Shown: positions 1 through 5,077 of the stretch, piece after piece | Numbering within the stretch: the stretch's first letter is position 1 | How the letters are laid out: every line of letters begins with the position of its first letter | Assembly (NCBI GenBank): GCA_002402165.1 | Contig: NVVI01000001.1 | Span: forward strand, 38,591 to 43,667 | Reading direction: 5' to 3' | Length of the DNA stretch: 5,077 bases | From: Flavobacteriales bacterium | GTDB taxonomy: Bacteria > Bacteroidota > Bacteroidia > Flavobacteriales_E > Vicingaceae | The notes under the pieces: model-generated | What the model was told of the DNA's origin: nothing | The model's database searches: none | Seen by the model: only the letters and a program-made list of their open reading frames with translations | Program-made: the position numbers and the translations under genes

Positions 1-454
1 ACATTGCTTTCCTTACACCTTCTGCCTTATTGGTTGGACAAAAAGTTATTATTTTGCTTAACAAACTTTTTTTCGGTTGTAAAACATGACAGTTTATTAC
101 ACTAATCTTTTCTGCAATTTTAAAACTTACTCCATTTTTAACATTATCTAAATTAGTATGTACCGCATAAATGGCAATGTTATTTTTTATTGCTTTAATA
201 ATTGTTCGTTCAACATAATTCTTGCCATTCAGCTTTGTTAATCCATTAAATATTATAGGATGGTGAGCAATAACCAGATTACAATCATTTTCAATGGCTT
301 CATCCAGAATGTCCTCAATACAATCTAAACAAATTAAAACACCAGTTACTTCATCATTGGAGTTTCCAACAATTAAACCTGAATTATCATATGACTCTTG
401 ATAAGATAAAGGAGCAAAATTTTCAATAATGGTAGTAATGTCTTTTACTTTCAT
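1..454 (-). CDS. NIF3 family dinuclear metal-centre protein, N-terminal part (3' end beyond window)
   Basis: The minus frame opens with ATG at 454-452 and stays open for 151 codons to the left edge, so the C-terminal part is missing. Seen: an N-terminal 'ITTIIENFAPLSYQESYDNS' followed by GLIVG, then VIAHHPIIFNGL (H64, H65) and YAVHTNLDN (H99, D103). These are the hallmark motifs of the NIF3/DUF34 family. H64/H65 and D103 are expected metal ligands, and the remaining His/Glu ligands lie in the missing C-terminal part. From about residue 126 the chain reads LQPKKSLLSKIITFCP and then KAEGVRKAM. This resembles the start of the CutA/PII-like insertion found in the long (about 365-residue) form of the family and absent from short YbgI-type members. 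Family proteins are cytosolic toroidal hexamers with a dinuclear metal site. Their cellular role is unsettled: metal handling has been proposed, and the older 'GTP cyclohydrolase I type 2' label is doubtful. The start lies 7 bp after the kinase stop, so co-transcription is likely. The family call is firm; the function is not. Confidence 0.93.
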   Translation of the reverse strand, partial: MKVKDITTIIENFAPLSYQESYDNSGLIVGNSNDEVTGVLICLDCIEDILDEAIENDCNLVIAHHPIIFNGLTKLNGKNYVERTIIKAIKNNIAIYAVHTNLDNVKNGVSFKIAEKISVINCHVLQPKKSLLSKIITFCPTNKAEGVRKAM

Positions 455-461
455 AATATAT

Positions 462-3431
462 CTACAAAGTTAAGATAATTGAAACTTTTGTACCTGAGAT
501 TTCATCTTTTTCATTATAAATTTGATAAGGCCCTTTTATTGAACACTCTTTGTTTGAAATTTTGCTTACTAATTCAATACGCCCTTTTGTAAGTTCCATC
601 CCTTTAGAGTCATGATGTTGCACTTTATTTTTTTTACTGGCTAAACTTTCATCAATTCCAATTCCGTCATCAACTATATTAATAGTGAGTTTTCCCTCTA
701 CATTTATTGCATCAATGATAATATTTCCCCGTCTATTTGATGGTAGTATTCCATGCCAAATAGAGTTCTCAATAAATGGTTGTAGCAACATTGAAGGTAT
801 TTTGACAGTCTGAGGCTCTATCTCTTTATCTACATTAATTTTATAATCAAATTTATCCTTAAACCTCATCTGTTCTAACTTCATGTACAAATCTATTCGT
901 TCAATTTCATCGTCTAAATAAATTTCATTAACCAAAGAACTATCTAAGTTCTTTCTAATCAATTTTGCGAAACTGGACAAATACTTATTGGCAGAAAATT
1001 TATCTTCCCTATTAATGTAATACTGTATAGAATTAAGTGCGTTGAAAATAAAATGCCTATTCATACTTGCGTTTAACGCTTGTTGCTCTAAGACTAACAT
1101 TTTAGATTTATCAACTATTAATTGAGTAGCCCTTTTTACTTGTGTAATCTTCTTTTTACGATTAATAATTAGCCAAACAATTGCCGTTACAAAAAAGATA
1201 CATACTAAATAAAACCACCAAGTAAACCAAAAAGGTGCTGTTATTTTAAATGAAAAGTCTACCGGATTAGTCCAGTTTTTTAAATCTGTTGTTGCAGAAA
1301 CTTTAAAAGTAAAATCACCAAACGGAATATTAGAATAAGTTACAAATGTTGAGTTTGTTACTGGCTGCCAATTTTCATCAAAACCATCTAGTTTAAATCG
1401 ATATTTTACTTTATCCGGACTTGTGTGGTAAATTCCTACAAAATCAAAAGTTAAATGATTTTTATCGTATTTTAACACTAGATTAACTGGTAATGCTGTT
1501 TTATTATCTAATCCATCAGTGTATTTACTTAAATCTTTTTTCTCAAAAAATAAACGAATGTCTTTAATCTGAACTCTAGGTAGTTTTATTGTAGCGCTTT
1601 CTGAATTTAAAGCGTGTTTCATTAAACCGTAAGCTGTTCCAAACCATAAATTGTTTTTACTATCAATGTAAGAAGCATTCATGTTGCACTCTAAACTTTT
1701 TAGTCCATCAAGATTTGAATACCTAATAAAATCAGTTTTAGAGAAACTATTTTTATCTAAAATATTTAATTGATAAAGCCCAAAATTAGTTCCTATCCAC
1801 AAATTATCTTCCTTATCCAACTGTAAAAAATTAATATTATTTGAAGCATAATTATCAGGCAATTGAACCGTTGTAAAAATTCCTTTATTGTAAATAGCCA
1901 ATCCATTTTTTGTGCCCACCCATAATTTATTATTTTTATCTTTTACAATGGCATAGATACTACTACTTGGCAAGCCATTAGATTCATCGTGCTTTTCTGC
2001 CGTATGATTTTTGATGTCATATCGAAACAAACCATCTGAAGAACAAAACCAAACGGCAATATCATCTTCATTATAGATGTATCGAATATTTCTACTTAAA
2101 CCAACAATCTCACTGTAATTAAATATGCTATCTTTTTTAACGTCTAAAACAGACAACCCTTCTTTTGTTCCGATCCAAATATTTCCTTTTTTATCTTCAT
2201 TTAAGGCATATATTTTTTTAGCATTTAAACCATCATCTATATTATAAGTTTTAAAATTACTCCCATTAAAAACAGAAAGCCCATTAGATGTCCCAAACCA
2301 CATTCGATTATCTTTACTTAACAAGCTACACCAAACAGTATTATTCCCTAATCCATCTGATGTATTATAATTAATGTATTTATTTCCCTCCATTTTACAT
2401 ACCCCTTCCCCATAAGTAGATATCCATATGTTTTGTTCAGCATCTTCTATAATAGACATAACAACACTACTACTAATTCCATCAGCCTGAGTATAACTGA
2501 TAAAGCTTTCATCAGTAAACTTTATCAATCCTCCGCCATCAGTCCCCATAAATAAATTACCTTCATTATCTTCTAAAACAGCTTTAATATTATTGTCGTT
2601 TAAACCATCTTTACTAGTAAAATTTTGAAATACGCCTTTCAAATATTTTGAAATACCACTTTTAGAAGCAAACCAAATAGAGCCATCAGTCCTCCTAGTA
2701 AATGCCCTAATATGATTACTGATTAGTCCTGTTTCTTTTGAAAAGAATTGACAACCTTCATCGGTTAAGTGAATTACTCCATTTCCAAAAGTAGAACACC
2801 AAACACTATTATTCGCATCCACAAATACCTGAGTAGCATTAATGTTTTTAATTGTGTCTTTAATATTTAATTGTTCATCAATTATTGAAACTCCGTTTCT
2901 AGTCGCTAACCATTTATTCCCTCTATTATCAACATAAACGTTTCTAATGTAATTGTTATCTGGACCGTTAGGTAAAATTATGTAGTTAAATCTAGTATCA
3001 TCCATGTAAATTATCCCCCCACCATCTGTAGCGAACCACAATTTGCCTGTTTGATCTTCTGTAATAGACAGTACAAAAATCTGACTCAGCTCATCTTTAA
3101 ATCGATAATTTTTGAATGAGGAGCCATTGTAAACAGAAACACCTCCTTGAGTTCCTAGCCAAATATTTCCTTTACTATCGTTATAAATAGCATTTATTTG
3201 ATTGTGTAACAAACCATCATTAGTAGAAAAATTTTCGAAATTAGTACCATCAAATTTAGACAAGCCTCCCAAGGTTCCTATCCAAATATAGCCATCATCA
3301 TCTTGGCTTATTGCTCGTATTTGAGATTGAGCTAAACCCTCTTCAATAGAATAACTGATAAAATTATATTGCTGAGCAGATGTGCTTATTGAAATGAAAA
3401 GCATAAAAAGTGCTACGAAAAACTTTTTCAT
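462..3431 (-). CDS. Two-propeller (Reg_prop/Y_Y_Y) membrane sensor histidine kinase of LytS type
   Basis: A complete 989-residue sensor kinase. Residues 1-19 form a signal peptide (KK, hydrophobic run, STSA|QQ), exporting the N-terminus to the periplasm. Fourteen propeller-strand motifs of the [IL]W[IFL]GT..G[LV] type begin near residues 49, 90, 131, 173, 210, 252, 293, 335, 377, 418, 460, 503, 544 and 595, which fits two seven-bladed propellers. A Y_Y_Y domain follows (about 655-731; Y677, W688, Y699), then one transmembrane helix (about 736-756) with a basic stop (NRKKK), a linker helix, and the His_kinase region with MNRHFIFNALNSIQ (phosphoacceptor H793). The ATPase domain shows the N-box PFIENSIWHGI (885-895), DDGIGID (921-927), SKGMELTKGRIEL (942-954) and GTKVSI (980-985), so catalysis looks intact. 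There is no fused receiver or AraC domain, unlike Bacteroides hybrid HTCS proteins. The output is probably the LytTR regulator encoded 14 bp upstream. The ATG start is supported by the signal peptide and spacing. The ligand is unknown. Confidence 0.95.
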   Translation of the reverse strand: MKKFFVALFMLFISISTSAQQYNFISYSIEEGLAQSQIRAISQDDDGYIWIGTLGGLSKFDGTNFENFSTNDGLLHNQINAIYNDSKGNIWLGTQGGVSVYNGSSFKNYRFKDELSQIFVLSITEDQTGKLWFATDGGGIIYMDDTRFNYIILPNGPDNNYIRNVYVDNRGNKWLATRNGVSIIDEQLNIKDTIKNINATQVFVDANNSVWCSTFGNGVIHLTDEGCQFFSKETGLISNHIRAFTRRTDGSIWFASKSGISKYLKGVFQNFTSKDGLNDNNIKAVLEDNEGNLFMGTDGGGLIKFTDESFISYTQADGISSSVVMSIIEDAEQNIWISTYGEGVCKMEGNKYINYNTSDGLGNNTVWCSLLSKDNRMWFGTSNGLSVFNGSNFKTYNIDDGLNAKKIYALNEDKKGNIWIGTKEGLSVLDVKKDSIFNYSEIVGLSRNIRYIYNEDDIAVWFCSSDGLFRYDIKNHTAEKHDESNGLPSSSIYAIVKDKNNKLWVGTKNGLAIYNKGIFTTVQLPDNYASNNINFLQLDKEDNLWIGTNFGLYQLNILDKNSFSKTDFIRYSNLDGLKSLECNMNASYIDSKNNLWFGTAYGLMKHALNSESATIKLPRVQIKDIRLFFEKKDLSKYTDGLDNKTALPVNLVLKYDKNHLTFDFVGIYHTSPDKVKYRFKLDGFDENWQPVTNSTFVTYSNIPFGDFTFKVSATTDLKNWTNPVDFSFKITAPFWFTWWFYLVCIFFVTAIVWLIINRKKKITQVKRATQLIVDKSKMLVLEQQALNASMNRHFIFNALNSIQYYINREDKFSANKYLSSFAKLIRKNLDSSLVNEIYLDDEIERIDLYMKLEQMRFKDKFDYKINVDKEIEPQTVKIPSMLLQPFIENSIWHGILPSNRRGNIIIDAINVEGKLTINIVDDGIGIDESLASKKNKVQHHDSKGMELTKGRIELVSKISNKECSIKGPYQIYNEKDEISGTKVSIILTL

Positions 3432-3445
3432 TAAAAATGAGTCGC

Positions 3446-4204
3446 TTAGAAAGTTTTTATGGCACTAATAAATCCTGATAATTTTCTTCTAGCAATAGGA
3501 ATTGCTTCACCTGTGTCCATGATAGCAACATTACCTTCATGCCTGTTGAATTCTTTTAAATGATGTCTTGTGTTTATAATATGCGATTTATGCACTCTAA
3601 AAAAAGTATTGGTGTCCAATACTTTTTCGTATCGTGCAATCGTCATACTACTCATACATTTTTTTCCGTTAGCTAAAAAGATTCTTGTATAGCTTTCATC
3701 AGCCTCTAGATGGATAATATCTTCTGCTTTAATAATTTCATATCCACTAAGAGTTGGAACAGCTATAATATCAGATTTCCCATCATTTTTATATTCATTT
3801 AGGAGTGTTTTTATCATATTGTAATCTACATTCCCAGCACCTTTATTGTCTAAAGAAATTTTATCAACTGCCGTTTTCAAATCTTCAATATCTATTGGCT
3901 TTTCAATGTAATCGATTGCGCCAGCTTTTAATGCTTTCAATGCAAACTGGTTATGGGCGGTTACAAATATTACAGAGAAATTTTTGTTGTCGATCGAATC
4001 TAGCAATTCAAAACCATCTTCATTTGGCATGTTTATATCCAAAAATAACAAGTTAGGTTCGTGTTTATTAATTAAGATTCTAGCTTCATCAGCAGAACCT
4101 GCTTCTGCAACAATATTTATTTCTGGACAAAATTCTTCAAGAATTAATTTTAGGTTTTCACGAGCATTTTGTTCATCATCAATGATAATAGTATTAATAG
4201 CCAT
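3446..4204 (-). CDS. LytR/AlgR-type response regulator (receiver + LytTR DNA-binding domain)
   Basis: A complete 252-residue cytosolic transcription regulator. The receiver domain (about 4-118) has IIIDDE with acidic-pocket residues D9 and D10, phosphoacceptor D56 in LLFLDINMP, T82 in VIFVTA, and K102 in YIEKPID, so every residue needed for phosphotransfer is present. After a linker the LytTR domain (about 146-250) shows IIHLEADESYTRIFLANGK, FFRVHKSHIIN, and the C-terminal IPIARRKLSGF segment typical of the fold. The ATG lies immediately before the first receiver strand, as is usual for the family, and the next Met is at residue 59, so the start is secure. The stop is 14 bp before the kinase gene; the pair is read as a cognate two-component system and LytS-type kinases usually pair with LytTR regulators. 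The 111-bp upstream gap holds three direct boxes at 21-bp period, so autoregulation is plausible. The protein is clearly paralogous to the regulator encoded just upstream (shared RENLK..L.EFCPE.N near the N-terminus). Target genes are unknown. Confidence 0.95.
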   Translation of the reverse strand: MAINTIIIDDEQNARENLKLILEEFCPEINIVAEAGSADEARILINKHEPNLLFLDINMPNEDGFELLDSIDNKNFSVIFVTAHNQFALKALKAGAIDYIEKPIDIEDLKTAVDKISLDNKGAGNVDYNMIKTLLNEYKNDGKSDIIAVPTLSGYEIIKAEDIIHLEADESYTRIFLANGKKCMSSMTIARYEKVLDTNTFFRVHKSHIINTRHHLKEFNRHEGNVAIMDTGEAIPIARRKLSGFISAIKTF

Positions 4205-4225
4205 AGTAAAGATTTTAGTGCTCTT

Positions 4226-4233
4226 TAAATGTA
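4226..4233 (-). promoter_or_regulatory. Possible -7 promoter element for the regulator-kinase operon
   Basis: On the minus strand this reads TACATTTA, matching seven of eight positions (two of them free) of the Bacteroidota -7 consensus TAnnTTTG. It lies 21 bp before the regulator ATG, giving a short leader. No TTG is found at the usual 17-23 bp upstream; the nearest (in AGTTGAG) is 26 bp away. A weak -33 would suit an activator-dependent promoter, and the nearest 21-bp-period box ends 31 bp upstream. The match is short and the DNA is AT-rich, so chance is a real possibility. Confidence 0.3.
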
Positions 4234-4252
4234 TGAATTAATGATGAATTAA
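4233..4252. repeat. 11-bp-period short direct repeat
   Basis: On the plus strand ATGAATTAA occurs at 4233-4241 and again at 4244-4252, an exact period of 11 bp, or about one helical turn. It lies between the possible -7 element and the 21-bp-period boxes. It could affect DNA bending or be a secondary protein site, but AT-rich intergenic DNA yields such repeats by chance. Confidence 0.4.
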
Positions 4253-4264
4253 AAATGCTCAACT

Positions 4265-4316
4265 ATTAACTGGTAGTGTTGAGAAATTAAATGGTAGTGA
4301 TGAAAAATTAAACAGT
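4265..4316 (-). promoter_or_regulatory. Array of three direct boxes at 21-bp period, candidate LytTR-regulator binding sites
   Basis: On the minus strand three related 10-bp boxes are spaced exactly 21 bp apart: ACTGTTTAAT (4316-4307), ACCATTTAAT (4295-4286) and ACCAGTTAAT (4274-4265). Consensus: AC(C/T)(A/G)(G/T)TTAAT. LytTR-domain regulators are known to bind pairs of short direct repeats about two helical turns apart, and the third box contains the GTTnA core of the published LytTR consensus. The array sits directly upstream of a LytTR regulator gene, with another LytTR regulator gene on its other side. The first box overlaps the last base of the upstream regulator's stop codon. The repeats are seen directly; the binding role, and which regulator binds, are inferred. 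Confidence 0.6.
4271..4312. repeat. Two tandem copies of a 21-bp unit
   Basis: Positions 4271-4291 and 4292-4312 form a perfect head-to-tail tandem duplication in phase. The copies agree at 19 of 21 positions, with differences only at the 9th and 12th-13th region of the unit (plus strand: TGGTAGTGTTGAG versus TGGTAGTGATGAA). The match covers the spacer as well as the box-like ends, so the array may have grown by tandem duplication of one box plus spacer. The third box, at either end of the pair, shares only the box sequence. Confidence 0.85.
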
Positions 4317-5077
4317 TATAATGCTTTAATCGTTTTAATAAACTCTGAAACTCTTGCTCTAGCAACAGGCAATTTAATAGTTGTTTGCAATAATGCAAAA
4401 TAACCATCTTTATGAAGATAGTCAGTTAGATATGATAAATTAATAATATACTTTTTGTGAATTCGGAAAAATTTATTTTGATTTAAAATTTCTTCATACA
4501 CTTTTAAGGTTCGTGTGTCGAAAAAAGAAGCTCCATCAACAAAATGTATGTTGGTACAATTACCATCACCCTCTAAATAAAGAATTGATGCATCTTCAAT
4601 TATCTTAATTCCTTTGGTGTGAGAAATAGTGATTTTACTAGATTCATTTTGATAATGAATGTTGTCAGAAAAATTTTTAATCGACTCTAAATACGTTTCT
4701 AAGTTAGCCGAATCTTGAGAAAAAAGATCTTTATAGTTCAATAATTTTTTAACTGACTCTATTAAATCATCAATATCAATTGGTTTTAAGATGTAATGTA
4801 TGGAGTTGATGTTAAACGCTTTAATAGCATAATCCTTGAAGGCAGTAACAAAAACGATTTGAAAATTATTCGTTTTAACGTCCTCCAATAGTTCCAACCC
4901 TTCTTCTCCGCTTGGCATTCTAATGTCCAAAAAAACAGCTTCTGGTTTTTTTTCAAAAATAAGTTTTCTTGCTTCATCAATATTTTGACCCATCCCAATT
5001 ACATTAACTTCTGGGCAAAACTCATTTAAGAGCATTTTTAAATTCTCTCTAGCAAGTTCTTCATCATCTATTATTAT
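4316..5077 (-). CDS. Second LytR/AlgR-type response regulator (receiver + LytTR), first few codons beyond window
   Basis: The minus frame is open from the right edge (5077) to TAA at 4318-4316, giving 253 visible residues. The visible N-terminus reads IIIDDEELARENLKMLLNEF. The DDE acidic pocket lies upstream of the first in-window Met (5035), so that Met is internal and the true start is a few codons outside the window. By analogy with the neighbouring paralogue about five residues are missing. Receiver features in visible numbering: D4, D5, phosphoacceptor D51 (AVFLDIRMP), T78 (VFVTA) and K98 (ILKPID), all intact. The LytTR domain occupies roughly the last 105 residues: ILYLEGDGNCTNIHFVDG, FFRIHKKYIIN and KLPVARARVSEF. 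Its DNA-contact loop (PVAR) resembles that of the paralogue (PIAR), so the two may recognise similar sites. It lies 111 bp upstream of the second regulator gene in the same orientation. Whether it has its own kinase outside the window or shares the one downstream cannot be told. Confidence 0.94.
   Translation of the reverse strand: MIIDDEELARENLKMLLNEFCPEVNVIGMGQNIDEARKLIFEKKPEAVFLDIRMPSGEEGLELLEDVKTNNFQIVFVTAFKDYAIKAFNINSIHYILKPIDIDDLIESVKKLLNYKDLFSQDSANLETYLESIKNFSDNIHYQNESSKITISHTKGIKIIEDASILYLEGDGNCTNIHFVDGASFFDTRTLKVYEEILNQNKFFRIHKKYIINLSYLTDYLHKDGYFALLQTTIKLPVARARVSEFIKTIKAL

Noticed and set aside
455..461. Ribosome binding sites upstream of the NIF3 gene and, likewise, of the kinase (3432-3445) and the second regulator.
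   Set aside because: No AGGAGG-like sequence occurs in any of the three leaders. Weak or absent Shine-Dalgarno sites are normal in Bacteroidota, so this is not evidence against the starts.
462..3431. Possible frameshift or domain loss in the kinase, suggested by the lack of a fused receiver and AraC domain.
   Set aside because: The frame is continuous from signal peptide to the terminal GTKVSI motif. The non-hybrid architecture is complete and normal for kinases paired with a separate LytTR regulator.
3805..4241. Plus-strand open frames at 3805-4056 and 3984-4241.
   Set aside because: They lie antisense to the second regulator gene, whose protein is a textbook receiver-LytTR. Their translations show no recognisable domain.
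4251..4283. Minus-strand imperfect hairpin (CTCAA...TTGAG with inner CTA...TAG) followed by five T residues, a possible terminator after the right-hand regulator gene.
   Set aside because: The stem is short, AT-rich and interrupted by a two-base bulge, with an 8-base loop and a short T run. It also overlaps the third 21-bp-period box. Too weak to call a terminator.
4786..4998. Minus-strand open frame of 70 codons.
   Set aside because: An out-of-frame shadow inside the receiver domain of the right-hand regulator gene, with no domain-like content.

Overview
The window is AT-rich (G+C roughly one third). It carries four protein-coding genes, all on the minus strand and tightly packed. Gene content, protein style and the absence of clear Shine-Dalgarno sequences point to a Bacteroidota (Bacteroidetes) chromosome, probably of the Flavobacteriales type. 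This rests on protein family resemblance, not on a phylogenetic marker.

In the direction of transcription (right to left) the layout is as follows. (1) 5077-4316: a LytTR-type response regulator, nearly complete, losing only its first few codons at the right edge. (2) 4315-4205: a 111-bp intergenic stretch, the only real gap. It holds three 10-bp boxes at an exact 21-bp period, a short 11-bp repeat and a possible -7 promoter element. (3) 4204-3446: a second, paralogous LytTR-type response regulator. (4) 3431-462, after a 14-bp gap: a 989-residue membrane sensor histidine kinase with a signal peptide, a 14-blade periplasmic propeller region, a Y_Y_Y domain, one transmembrane helix and a LytS-type kinase core. 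(5) 454-1, after a 7-bp gap: the N-terminal 151 residues of a NIF3 family dinuclear-metal protein that runs off the left edge.

The likely biology is a two-component system. The propeller kinase senses something in the periplasm and phosphorylates the adjacent LytTR regulator, and possibly its paralogue as well. The regulators would bind direct repeats about two helical turns apart. The 21-bp-period boxes just upstream of the second regulator gene are the obvious candidate site, which suggests autoregulation of the regulator-kinase(-NIF3) operon. The signal sensed and the wider regulon cannot be read from this window.

I see no RNA genes, mobile elements or CRISPR arrays. The gene families are all known. 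The most distinctive element is the box array between the two regulators.
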